Part shown: positions 15,206 through 22,917 of the stretch, piece by piece | Layout of the letters: each line of letters starts with the position of its first letter | Position numbering within the stretch: the stretch's first letter is position 1 | Assembly (NCBI GenBank): GCA_017644425.1 | Contig: JAEPLN010000001.1 | Span: forward strand, 558,001 to 622,000 | DNA: 64,000 nt | Reading direction: 5' to 3' | From: Prochlorococcus marinus CUG1433 | GTDB taxonomy: Bacteria; Cyanobacteriota; Cyanobacteriia; PCC-6307; Cyanobiaceae | Notes under the pieces: model-generated | What the model was told of the DNA's origin: nothing | The model's database searches: none | Seen by the model: the letters and a program-made list of their open reading frames with translations, nothing else | Program-made: the position numbers and the translations under genes

Positions 15206-15715
15206 TTAAGACTTAACCCATATTGCAAGCCCTCCGCCCCTGCCTCGAGCACATAACCAATTATCTTTAGTGCTAATTCCTACAAGTGAGAAAAAAGGCA
15301 TTTTTTTATCTTCTGGTTTTTTTAATACCTTATTAAATATAGGAAAACTACTAATACTAATTTTCAATTCTTCAAAATAGAAAGCCAATAAAGGTCTAAT
15401 CCCTTTTAATTCTGCGCTGCCTATAAAAGTTATATTTAATAATCCGAAATTAATTGAGTTTTTTATTAAATAATTTATTTGATCCTCTTTATTTTTACTT
15501 TTCAATTCGAGTCTTGCCGACAATACTTGGAGAATGGAACTGGATATATTTTTTATTTCATCTGACTCCTTTCCCCATACATACATAAACTTCCATATTC
15601 CTAACAATTCCTCATATAGAATTCCGCTACCATTTTTTTGAGAATTTTTTTCTAATAGTTTTATCTCATTAATATCAGGAAAGTGTTTCATAATAGATTT
15701 TAATCTAAGAATCAA
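15206..15715 (-). CDS. Fibrillin/PAP-like hypothetical protein
   Basis: 169 residues. The C-terminus NWLCARGRGGGLAIWVKS recalls the final motif of plastid-lipid-associated (fibrillin) proteins, and GSAELKGIRPLLAFYFEELK resembles their central strand pair. This is tentative. If right, it would be a thylakoid lipid-associated protein. Alternative: an unrelated conserved cyanobacterial protein. No signal peptide. Confidence 0.5.
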   Translation of the reverse strand: MILRLKSIMKHFPDINEIKLLEKNSQKNGSGILYEELLGIWKFMYVWGKESDEIKNISSSILQVLSARLELKSKNKEDQINYLIKNSINFGLLNITFIGSAELKGIRPLLAFYFEELKISISSFPIFNKVLKKPEDKKMPFFSLVGISTKDNWLCARGRGGGLAIWVKS

Positions 15716-15864
15716 ATACTAAGATAACTTCATAAAAAATGTTCTTAGTTATAAAATCTCTCCAAAAAGATTTCTTTGTTTCAATATATTTCCAAAAAAA
15801 TAATTTTTTGGCACACATAAGGAACAAGATCTCGTTAATATATTTACATAAAGTAACTAAATTA

Positions 15865-15975
15865 ATGGATTTCATCTCTAAAAGCCAAGGATATATACCT
15901 CTTAAGGCTGTCCCTTACATTTTTTTCCTTGCTGTTGTTCTAAGTATTACAACTTCTACCAATACATTTGTCTAA
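15865..15975 (+). CDS. 36-aa membrane protein
   Basis: ATG at 15865 is preferred over one at 15739, because the upstream part has no conserved look. MDFISKSQGYIPLKAVPYIF leads into one helix (IFFLAVVLSITTSTNTFV). Ends 39 bp before the carotenoid-isomerase-like gene on the same strand. Confidence 0.45.
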   Translation: MDFISKSQGYIPLKAVPYIFFLAVVLSITTSTNTFV

Positions 15976-16014
15976 AACGTATAAGTTTTACGAGAAGAGT
16001 AAAGTAGATATTTA

Positions 16015-17544
16015 ATGGACAAATACGACGTTGTAATAATAGGTAGTGGAATAGGTGGTTTATGCTGTGGTTCAATTTTAGCTTTATCAGGCAAAACAGT
16101 ACTTATATGTGAAGCACATTCCCAGCCCGGAGGTGTTGCTCACAGTTTCAAAAAAAAAGGTTACACTTTCGAATCAGGTCCTTCATTGTGGAGTGGAATA
16201 GGTAAATGGCCGACAACAAATCCCCTAGGGCAAATTCTTAAATTACTTGATGAAGAAGTTGAACTATTACAATACAAAGGTTGGCAAGTAATTGTTCCAG
16301 AAGGCAATTTTAATCTTGATGTGGGGGAAGAACCTTTTAAACAAACAATTAAAACTTTAAGAGGTGAGAAATCTGTTAAAGAATGGGAATCATTTATTTC
16401 CGGAATAAAACCTCTTAGCCAAATAATAAATGAAATACCTTTACTCTCATTTTCTCCCGAATCAATAAATTTCTTAGATCTAATAAATTTAACCTCAAAA
16501 TTTTTACCTAATATCAATCAAATACCAAAAATTAATAAAGGCTTTGGGAATTTAGTTAATAATCATCTAGAGGATCCTTTTCTCAGAAATTGGGTTGATT
16601 TATTGAGCTTTTTGATAAGTGGTATGTCAATGCATGATACAAATACAGCTGCGATGGCTACTTTATTTAACGAATGGTTTGAACCAAATTCATACCTTGA
16701 ATACCCCAAAGGAGGTAGTGAATCTATCGTAAAAGCCTTAATAAATGGATTTAAAAAAAATGGAGGAGAATTAATTCTTTCTTCGAGAGTAAAGACAATT
16801 AACTTCAATAAAAATTTAGCCACAGGTATAACTCTTAATAATGGTTCTAGTTATAGTTGTGAATCTGTTGTCACGAATACTGATGTTTGGAATTTTAAAA
16901 AGTTAATTCCAAATGAAATTTTAAAAAAATGGAATACAAAAGTTTTGAACCCTAATAAATGTGATTCTTTTCTTCATATACATCTAGGTTTTGATGCTGA
17001 TGGTCTTGAAAATTTGCCAATACATGCGATACATGTTGATGATTGGGGAAAAGGTATAACCGCAGAAAGAAATATAGCTGTATTTTCAATCCCATCTGTT
17101 TTAGATAAAAATATGGCCCCTGAAGGAAAACATGTTCTTCATGGATATACTCCAGCAAATGAACCTTGGGAAATTTGGGAAAACTTAAATCCAAAGGAAC
17201 TAGAATATAGAAATTTGAAAGAAGAAAGATGTTCAATATTCCTTAATGCAGTGCGAAAATTCATCCCTGATATAGATGAAAGGATTGAGTTAAAGATGCT
17301 AGGAACCCCAATCACTCATAAAAAATTCACCAATACCTATTGCGGTAGTTACGGTCCTGCATTATCTGCAGCAAAAGGTCTTTTCCCAGGCTGCAAAACT
17401 CCAGTGAAAAATTTATTTACTTGCGGTGCAAGTACATTTCCAGGTATTGGAATTCCAGCTGTTTCAGCAAGTGGTGCTTACGCAGCTGAAAAAATTATTG
17501 GTAAAAAAGAATTTAAAACTCTTCTTAAGAAAATCAATTTATGA
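16015..17544 (+). CDS. FAD oxidoreductase, carotenoid isomerase / phytoene desaturase family
   Basis: 509 residues. The N-terminal dinucleotide motif VIIGSGIGGLCCGSILALSG and the HSQPGGVAHSF/ESGPSLWSG stretches are those of the CrtI/CrtISO superfamily, and the C-terminus GASTFPGIGIPAVSASGAYAAE is the conserved FAD end. It looks closer to the CrtISO-like plant/cyanobacterial subgroup than to classical CrtH or CrtI. A role in carotenoid cis-trans isomerisation or desaturation is inferred; substrate uncertain. Confidence 0.8.
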   Translation: MDKYDVVIIGSGIGGLCCGSILALSGKTVLICEAHSQPGGVAHSFKKKGYTFESGPSLWSGIGKWPTTNPLGQILKLLDEEVELLQYKGWQVIVPEGNFNLDVGEEPFKQTIKTLRGEKSVKEWESFISGIKPLSQIINEIPLLSFSPESINFLDLINLTSKFLPNINQIPKINKGFGNLVNNHLEDPFLRNWVDLLSFLISGMSMHDTNTAAMATLFNEWFEPNSYLEYPKGGSESIVKALINGFKKNGGELILSSRVKTINFNKNLATGITLNNGSSYSCESVVTNTDVWNFKKLIPNEILKKWNTKVLNPNKCDSFLHIHLGFDADGLENLPIHAIHVDDWGKGITAERNIAVFSIPSVLDKNMAPEGKHVLHGYTPANEPWEIWENLNPKELEYRNLKEERCSIFLNAVRKFIPDIDERIELKMLGTPITHKKFTNTYCGSYGPALSAAKGLFPGCKTPVKNLFTCGASTFPGIGIPAVSASGAYAAEKIIGKKEFKTLLKKINL

Positions 17545-17661
17545 ATAAAGTTCTTTTTTATAATTCTACAAATTCTTAGTTAAGAAATAAGAATAAAGAA
17601 AGCAAAAACGTTCAATAATGATAATCTTTATCTGAACATAAACTTAACTTATAACTCTTAT

Positions 17662-17865
17662 ATGTTTTTCTTATCATTTCCTCAAGCCTGGCATTTAGTT
17701 GGCACTTGGTCAGAACAACTTCCAAACGAGTCAAATCTTATAGGAATGGGTCAACAAGAATTAATGATGACTTTACATTCAATATTCGTTCCTCTCTTAC
17801 TTGTAATTTCATTTTACCTATTCAATAGACTTAATAAAAACGAATCAAAGAAAATTAAAGGATGA
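17662..17865 (+). CDS. Small membrane protein, 67 aa
   Basis: ATG at 17662. Possible N-terminal hydrophobic patch, then WHLVGTWSEQLPNESNLIGMGQQEL and one C-terminal helix (LHSIFVPLLLVISFYLF) with a basic tail. Family not recognised. Confidence 0.6.
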   Translation: MFFLSFPQAWHLVGTWSEQLPNESNLIGMGQQELMMTLHSIFVPLLLVISFYLFNRLNKNESKKIKG

Positions 17866-17876
17866 TCGTTTAAGGT

Positions 17877-18167
17877 TTATTTAGCTGAACTTCTTCTAAC
17901 TACTTTCCTGCCTGTAGAAGTATCAACTGCGCTTGAATCTTTAGCTTGTGAACTAGTTTCATCATTATCAACATCACTCTTATCCATTTCTGCGCAAACG
18001 CCTACTACCATGGCAGCCTGCATTTGATCTGGCAAATCTCCAATAGTTAATAAGGCCTTTAAAACTAATTGAAGTCGAGTTTGCCGATCTATTTCAGGTC
18101 TTAGTTTTTTTACAGTATTCCAAAGTTCTTGGGTAACTTCTTTTAAAAGTTCTCGATCAACAGCCAA
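17877..18167 (-). CDS. Conserved hypothetical protein, 96 aa
   Basis: ATG at 18167. Helical N-terminal two-thirds (KEVTQELWNTVKKLRPEID then LPDQMQAAMVVGVCAEMDKS), followed by a Ser/Asp-rich low-complexity tail ending RKVVRRSSAK. The tail looks disordered. No known domain; probably conserved in Prochlorococcus and Synechococcus. Confidence 0.65.
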   Translation of the reverse strand: MAVDRELLKEVTQELWNTVKKLRPEIDRQTRLQLVLKALLTIGDLPDQMQAAMVVGVCAEMDKSDVDNDETSSQAKDSSAVDTSTGRKVVRRSSAK

Positions 18168-18257
18168 ATTAAATCCTTCTTGTATTTCTACTAATCTAAC
18201 AAAAAATTGGATCTCGTAAAATAATATTCAATAAAAAGATTGTTAGTTAATATTTTT

Positions 18258-18464
18258 CTATCCTAATACAAGTTGCATTTGCTGGTGCAATTCATTCTTC
18301 TCTTGCAAAAGTTTATCTTTTTCAATCTTTTTTAGAGTAAAAGTTCTATAAAATTTTTTTTGAATCTTTATTGGAGTATTTTCAAACTTTACATTTTTGC
18401 TTATTAGAAAATTCCACTCTTTGGAATTAAAAGGGGCATAAGGAGAAGATGAAATCACTTTCAT
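18258..18464 (-). CDS. Hypothetical basic 68-aa protein
   Basis: ATG at 18464. Soluble, C-terminal half helical and charged (KKIEKDKLLQEKNELHQQMQ). No recognised family. A strong dyad (18480-18510) lies just upstream of the start, in the position of an operator for this gene. Confidence 0.6.
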   Translation of the reverse strand: MKVISSSPYAPFNSKEWNFLISKNVKFENTPIKIQKKFYRTFTLKKIEKDKLLQEKNELHQQMQLVLG

Positions 18465-18479
18465 GTCTTAATAATACAT

Positions 18480-18510
18480 CTGTACTAATAATAGTACAGT
18501 TTTACTATTA
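18480..18510. promoter_or_regulatory. Overlapping inverted repeats, candidate operator
   Basis: Two overlapping perfect dyads: CTGTACTA-ATAA-TAGTACAG (18480-18499) and TAATAGTA-N6-TACTATTA (18489-18510), 16-46 bp upstream of the gene at 18464. The second has the same AGTA-N6-TACT core as a dyad at 21519. AGTACAGTTTTACT is one mismatch from the cyanobacterial LexA consensus RGTACNNNDGTWCB, so LexA or another dimeric repressor is possible. Confidence 0.45.
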
Positions 18511-18764
18511 TGCAACAACTCTATCGACTTTTCTTGATTTTAAAGTGTCTTTGAGAATGGATTGATTTTTTTTATCTAATTTGTAGGAATTATAAGTTTG
18601 ATAAATGAATAAAAGTATCATTAGTAACTTATTGATCCCTTTTTTTAGTGTCTTAAGACTTTTCTTGCTTAAAAACCTCTTAAAATTGTTAATTTGTTGA
18701 AATTAACATTGACAAGATATATTTAGTAATCCTTCCTATAAAAAGAATAATGAATTGATCAAAA

Positions 18765-19073
18765 ATGCTTCTTAGTAATGCAAAAAGACTCAAAATCCAA
18801 GGAATAATTAAAAGAATTGCTCAAGATAAATCAATTACATTAGAAGAGAGGATATATGTTGAGAAATTTGCACACCATAATTCGACAATTTCTCTTTGGC
18901 TGAAAAAAGCTAACAGCTTTAGAAGGAATGGTACAAAAAATGATGGGGGGATTGATAACCTCATACAATCATTTGGGATAGATGGACTAGATAAAGAAAA
19001 TCATTTCAACCCAAATGAAGATGATATATCGGATTGGTTTGGCGGTGCTCCTGGTTGGCTAAGGAGAAGCTAG
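18765..19073 (+). CDS. Conserved hypothetical protein, 102 aa
   Basis: ATG at 18765. Basic helical N-terminus (AKRLKIQGIIKRIAQDKSI), polar middle and an acidic Trp/Gly-rich end (NEDDISDWFGGAPGWLRRS). No known domain. The 300-bp stretch before it holds only the dyad at 18480 and a possible TTGACA box near 18709. Confidence 0.65.
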   Translation: MLLSNAKRLKIQGIIKRIAQDKSITLEERIYVEKFAHHNSTISLWLKKANSFRRNGTKNDGGIDNLIQSFGIDGLDKENHFNPNEDDISDWFGGAPGWLRRS

Positions 19074-19077
19074 ATGC

Positions 19078-19176
19078 ATTGATTATTCAACTTACCCAGG
19101 CTACTTTACACAAATATATACTCAAAAAAGATATAAATATCCAAAAAACCCATGGTATAAATTTAATCGGAACTAA
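19078..19176 (+). other. Candidate micro-ORF, aromatic-rich, no canonical start
   Basis: After the previous stop, the +1 frame is open for about 33 codons with a protein-like, Tyr-rich sequence (IDYSTYPGYFTQIYTQKRYK) ending KNPWYKFNRN at TAA 19174-19176. No ATG, GTG or TTG starts it; an ATT start at 19078 or a lost frame link to the upstream gene would be required. Reported because the residue pattern is not that of random AT-rich sequence. Confidence 0.2.
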
Positions 19177-19187
19177 ATAATATTTTT

Positions 19188-19277
19188 TTGAAAAAGCTTT
19201 CATATAGATTTTTCTTTTACATTATTTGTTCCTTACTGTTTTTGAGAATAGGTTTAATTGCTCTATTTAAAAATTAA
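19188..19277 (+). CDS. 29-aa membrane protein
   Basis: TTG start at 19188, TAA at 19275-19277. KKLSYRFFFYIICSLLFL and LRIGLIALFKN make one membrane helix flanked by Lys. Layout as in the other mini-membrane proteins here. Low certainty because of size and TTG start. Confidence 0.3.
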   Translation: MKKLSYRFFFYIICSLLFLRIGLIALFKN

Positions 19278-19350
19278 ATAATATACGGAGCCTCAAAGAT
19301 ATTAAATCACTTTAAGTAGATAAAAGTTAATCAGCCTTAATCATCACAAT

Positions 19351-19491
19351 CTAAGCCACTTTCTTTTCGATGTTCCTTTTCAAATTTACTATTTTCGCCT
19401 CATCATATTCTGAATCATACCAATATTTTATAAGTCTTTCTAATTCATCAATCCTCTTTTTTGCATTTGCAATTTTTTCAGTAGTTGTCAT
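19351..19491 (-). CDS. 46-aa charged helical protein
   Basis: ATG at 19491, TAG at 19351-19353. MTTTEKIANAKKRIDELERL and the following charged helix predict a short coiled coil. Soluble; no family. Clean frame between two genes of the opposite strand. Confidence 0.5.
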   Translation of the reverse strand: MTTTEKIANAKKRIDELERLIKYWYDSEYDEAKIVNLKRNIEKKVA

Positions 19492-19645
19492 ATAAAATTT
19501 TTATCTATCCAATTAATGCATGAAAAAAAAATATTTCAATGAAAAAAACAACTTTTAGGCTATAAATATTAATTTTTAGTTAATTACTTAAATACATTAT
19601 AGCCCTCGAGTAGCTGAGTAATTATACTTAAAGAAAACCAAATTC

Positions 19646-20155
19646 ATGAAGAAATTAAATTCTTTGATTTTGAATATTACTGTTAACTTCTTAGACCTCA
19701 TATACTCTGGTAGATCTTTACAAAGATTTTGGGTTTTAGAAGTAATAGCTAGATCACCTTATTTTGCATTTCTTTCAGTTCTTCATTTTAAAGAATCCCT
19801 AGGAATTAAAAATGAAAAAACAATGATTTTAATGAAAGAACATTTTTATCAAGCTATAAACGAAACGGAGCATCTTAAAGAAATGGAGAAAAGAGGAGGA
19901 GATAGGTTCTGGATTGATAGATTTTTTGCGAGACACCTTGTTCTTGTCTATTACTGGATCATGGTTTTTTATTATTTCTTCTCTCCAGCTAATGCTTATG
20001 ACGTCAACATAAAAATCGAAGAGCATGCATTTGAAACTTATTCCAAATATTTAATACTTAATCCAAATGATCAAAAAATAAAAGAAATTGCTCAAGATGA
20101 ATTAAATCATGTACAAGAACTTAACGAAGCTTTGTCAATGCTTACTATAGTTTAG
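19646..20155 (+). CDS. Plastoquinol terminal oxidase (PTOX, alternative-oxidase family)
   Basis: 169 residues, shorter than plant AOX/PTOX but containing the whole di-iron core. Ligand motifs: Glu32 in VLEVIARSPYF, NETEHLKEM (Glu75, His76), IEEHAFETY (Glu126, His127) and DELNHVQEL (Glu152, His155). It passes electrons from plastoquinol to oxygen in the thylakoid, acting as a safety valve at high light or low iron. ATG at 19646. It converges on the next gene with a 4-bp overlap of stops. Confidence 0.93.
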   Translation: MKKLNSLILNITVNFLDLIYSGRSLQRFWVLEVIARSPYFAFLSVLHFKESLGIKNEKTMILMKEHFYQAINETEHLKEMEKRGGDRFWIDRFFARHLVLVYYWIMVFYYFFSPANAYDVNIKIEEHAFETYSKYLILNPNDQKIKEIAQDELNHVQELNEALSMLTIV

Positions 20156-20586
20156 ATTAATGCTGAGAAATCTATTAGCAATATTGAGAGCATCACCGAA
20201 GAAGATATTAACCCTAGGCTAACCATCAATGAAACATAACCTTTTTTTCTAGGCAATTTATAAAAAGATATTCCAATAATTAATATCATTATTAATGAGA
20301 AAAAAATTATAATTTTTTCATTTAATAAATTGAGATGTATAACTAAATTTTTTTCTTGAAAAAATTTGAGAAATTCAGATAAAACTATTTCTTTTTCTAT
20401 TTTCTTAAAATAATCAAATGAGCTTATAAAAGCCGAACTTAATAAAGATAATAAAACCAGTGCAGTAACTGGTTTTGTTAACCTGTTAAGCGTTCTGTTA
20501 AAACTTACCAATAAAATAAAAATAAATAAAGAGGTTACTAAAGGTATAAAAGGTATGAGAATTGTTGAATTTATGAAATTTCCCAC
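20152..20586 (-). CDS. NdhF/NuoL-like membrane fragment
   Basis: 144 residues, four hydrophobic segments. The start (ILIPFIPLVTSLFIFILLVSFNR) and the end (GYVSLMVSLGLISSSVMLSILLIDFSALI) look like the first helices of NDH-1 subunit 5 (NdhF/NuoL) proteins, but it stops there at less than a quarter of the normal length. It may be a truncated relic or a distinct small subunit. Evidence is pattern resemblance only. Confidence 0.45.
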   Translation of the reverse strand: MGNFINSTILIPFIPLVTSLFIFILLVSFNRTLNRLTKPVTALVLLSLLSSAFISSFDYFKKIEKEIVLSEFLKFFQEKNLVIHLNLLNEKIIIFFSLIMILIIGISFYKLPRKKGYVSLMVSLGLISSSVMLSILLIDFSALI

Positions 20587-20733
20587 GAAAATAATATGTA
20601 TCTAACTTAAAATTTTATATTATTTCGACGCTTTATTTTATTAAATAAGATTTTTTAAAATCTTAAATGTAATTAGTACCTATTGCATTCTGTGTAAATT
20701 GATACCAAAATTAGATTAGTATAGAAAAATAAA

Positions 20734-20835
20734 ATGTTAGCCATTTCTGAAATTATTATTGCAAGTGCTATCTTCCTAGGAATTGTATATTGGGAAGTTA
20801 AATTCCTATATGCCAAAACTACTGTAGCGAAATAA
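20734..20835 (+). CDS. 33-aa single-helix membrane protein
   Basis: ATG at 20734, TAA at 20833-20835. MLAISEIIIASAIFLGIVYW then EVKFLYAKTTVAK: one helix with a basic tail, resembling a low-molecular-weight photosystem or NDH subunit in size. Family not recognised. Downstream of an inverted repeat at 20646-20665. Confidence 0.5.
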   Translation: MLAISEIIIASAIFLGIVYWEVKFLYAKTTVAK

Positions 20836-20951
20836 CTTCACTCAAAACAAGAAAATTAAAAACCTAGAAAATTTAAATAAAATTTAAGAATTTAAGTTGA
20901 CAAAAAAAGCTCTAAATATGAGAGAATAAACACAAATATTTAGTCCCTCTA

Positions 20952-21089
20952 ATGAGAGAAACCAAAAATCCTAACACTAACTCAACTCAGCAGCAGCAAC
21001 AGCAACAGCAGCAATCCTATTCGGACAGCAAAATTAATTCTGCAGAGAGCGAGAGGCTATATCTTGAGATGAAAGAGGCTTGGCTTTAA
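20952..21089 (+). CDS. 45-aa protein with poly-glutamine tract
   Basis: ATG at 20952, TAA at 21087-21089. MRETKNPNTNST, then nine consecutive Gln (CAG/CAA mixed codons), then SYSDSKINSAESERLYLEMK and EAWL. The repeat DNA is a CAG/CAA microsatellite at 20988-21014. The helical C-terminal end looks conserved-like. A TTGACA hexamer near 20899 may be its -35 box. Function unknown. Confidence 0.55.
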   Translation: MRETKNPNTNSTQQQQQQQQQSYSDSKINSAESERLYLEMKEAWL

Positions 21090-21210
21090 ATTTAATTTTT
21101 GTTTGAAATAATATTCTATAAATTTGTAAAAATTTTTTTTAATTTTGAAGTAATCAATACTTTTTTATTTTCTATACCCTTTAAATTTTGTTTAACTGCA
21201 AAGTAATCTG

Positions 21211-21342
21211 TTGAGAAAATTAAAGCAATTAGAGAAAATTAATGGAAGGCTCGCAATGGGAGGGTTGATATATTTAGTTTTTACTAAATTAGTTTCCAAC
21301 CGTGCAGACATATTAGACCAGCTTAAATCTTATTTGATTTAA
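21211..21342 (+). CDS. hli: Short high-light-inducible protein
   Basis: TTG start at 21211 gives 43 residues. LEKINGRLAMGGLIYLVFTK matches the HLIP chlorophyll-binding pattern ExxNGRxAMxG in one helix; the end (SNRADILDQLKSYLI) lacks the TGQIIPG tail of the copies at 0.9-1.4 kb, so it belongs to a different hli subgroup. CTG at 21196 is the only other possible upstream start before a stop. Confidence 0.75.
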   Translation: MRKLKQLEKINGRLAMGGLIYLVFTKLVSNRADILDQLKSYLI

Positions 21343-21359
21343 GAAATGAATTAGAAGTA

Positions 21360-21452
21360 TTATCCAGGAATATTTCTTTCTATATAAGCGTCAGTTAAAG
21401 CTAAAATTAACCCCAATAATGTTGAAAATATAACAATTTCAGTTGATTCCAT
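21360..21452 (-). CDS. 30-aa membrane protein
   Basis: ATG at 21452, TAA at 21360-21362. MESTEIVIFSTLLGLILALT then DAYIERNIPG: one membrane helix with an acidic/basic tail. Convergent with the short hli, 17 bp apart. Similar in layout to small photosystem subunits, not recognised. Confidence 0.45.
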   Translation of the reverse strand: MESTEIVIFSTLLGLILALTDAYIERNIPG

Positions 21453-21518
21453 TTTATTTTTGAATTACCCCTAGTTTGCTAAATAACTCAAAGTTCGGCA
21501 ACAAAACTGATAACTTAC

Positions 21519-21538
21519 TATAGTACGTATATACTATA
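21519..21538. promoter_or_regulatory. Inverted repeat upstream of DUF3104 gene
   Basis: TATAGTA-N6-TACTATA, a seven-base perfect dyad ending 11 bp before the GTG at 21550. Core AGTA-N6-TACT is shared with the dyad at 18489-18510. The position overlaps the expected -10 region, which fits a repressor site. AGTACGTATATACT is one mismatch from the LexA consensus. Confidence 0.45.
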
Positions 21539-21549
21539 AACTACTTATT

Positions 21550-21798
21550 GTGAGCTCATCAACTCCTGAGTTTCTTTTCGTCAGGCCTGGTGATTATGTT
21601 GCAATTAAAAAAGAAAATTGCGAGAATGCCAATGAAAATAATAAAAATTATTGGGTCGGTCAAGTTATCGACTGTATTGGAGGAGCTAGAAATCCAAATT
21701 CATGGACCTTGTTTCAAGTTGCCAATATTGATAATGGAGAGATCACTATAATCAACGCGGATGTTGTAGAAAAAATTTTGAAACCCTCTGAAAGTTAA
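21550..21798 (+). CDS. DUF3104 family protein
   Basis: 82 residues, GTG start at 21550. FLFVRPGDYVAIKKEN, WVGQVIDCIGGARNPNSWTL and FQVANIDNGEITIINADVV match DUF3104, a short SH3-like family of Prochlorococcus and marine Synechococcus with unknown function, often found in variable regions. Soluble. Candidate operator directly upstream (21519-21538). Confidence 0.75.
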   Translation: MSSSTPEFLFVRPGDYVAIKKENCENANENNKNYWVGQVIDCIGGARNPNSWTLFQVANIDNGEITIINADVVEKILKPSES

Positions 21799-21868
21799 GC
21801 TTATGGATAATCTAACAAACTTCCAAATTATTACAAAACAAAAGGCAAAGTGCGTGCTTTAAAGGGAA

Positions 21869-22759
21869 TCACCCCAGCTCCAAGCAGGCAAGTCCATATA
21901 CTTGATTCATTGGACAGGGAGGTTGAATGCCTTTATACATTCTGTAAGTTTTTGATATTTCCTCAAATCCCAAACTTGATAAAAGATAATTTGCATAAGG
22001 ATTCAGATTAGAGCAATCCAATAAGATTTGAGCATCTAAATCACCAATTAACTCCCTTATTAATAATTCAGCAAGTGGTGGAGTATCCGCTAAAAGGGGG
22101 CCGATTCTCCAGCCTTGCTCATTATCCTCCAATACACAAGGTCTTATTCTGCCAAATCCATGGCACATCCCATTATTATCGACAATTGCGCTGACATTAC
22201 CATAAGAATTTTTCAACCAGTCATTTAGAAAATGTGGTCTGGGACTAGGTTCTCTTTGATCATCATAAATTAAGACTGCTTCAACGGAAATTTTATTACC
22301 CGGGACAACTTTAAAAGAATGAAATTGATCTTTATAGAAATTTCTCAATGGCAAATCTTGAGAACCATTTAATTTCCATCGATTTGTAATGGAAGATTTT
22401 CTAAACCCCCACTTTGCGTAATCATTCAATCTATCTGGGGCAGCCTCAAGACCAATACAATCAACATTTTTCAAATATCCGAGGGCATGTTTCCACAATC
22501 TCACTCCATATCCATTATTTCGGAATTCTTTTTTAACGATAAATAAACCTATAAAACTATACGAGGAATTATATTTTATACAAGCAATAGAGCCTATAGG
22601 ATTATTATCTAGACAAGCTACCCATACCCCTTGTTTATCTGTATTTCTATAAATTGATACATCATCCATTCCAGGAGAAAATCCTTCTAACCTTGCCCAG
22701 TTTGTGACTTCTGGTATTTCATTTATAGATATCAATCTAATTGAAAAATTTTCCCTCAT
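21869..22759 (-). CDS. GNAT family N-acetyltransferase, two-domain
   Basis: 296 residues. Residues 1-135 are a GNAT domain: GSIACIKYN, FIGLFIVKKEFRNNGYGVRLW (acetyl-CoA pyrophosphate loop RNNGYG) and ECIGLEAAPDR-like end. The second half (FLNDWLKNSYGNVSAIVDN, RIGPLLADTPPLAELLIREL) is the extra C-terminal acetyltransferase-like domain seen in two-domain GNAT proteins. The substrate is unknown. Confidence 0.85.
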   Translation of the reverse strand: MRENFSIRLISINEIPEVTNWARLEGFSPGMDDVSIYRNTDKQGVWVACLDNNPIGSIACIKYNSSYSFIGLFIVKKEFRNNGYGVRLWKHALGYLKNVDCIGLEAAPDRLNDYAKWGFRKSSITNRWKLNGSQDLPLRNFYKDQFHSFKVVPGNKISVEAVLIYDDQREPSPRPHFLNDWLKNSYGNVSAIVDNNGMCHGFGRIRPCVLEDNEQGWRIGPLLADTPPLAELLIRELIGDLDAQILLDCSNLNPYANYLLSSLGFEEISKTYRMYKGIQPPCPMNQVYGLACLELG

Positions 22760-22917
22760 AGAAATATACTAACCAACAAAAATTTGAATTTTTGCATGCA
22801 ATATTAATAAATTTGATTATTTCTCATAAAATCATTCGCTTTAATTTAATTGCCTAAAAACCTTAGTTATCTGCAAGATTAACCTCTGATATATTTAATA
22901 ATATTCAAAGGTAAAAA

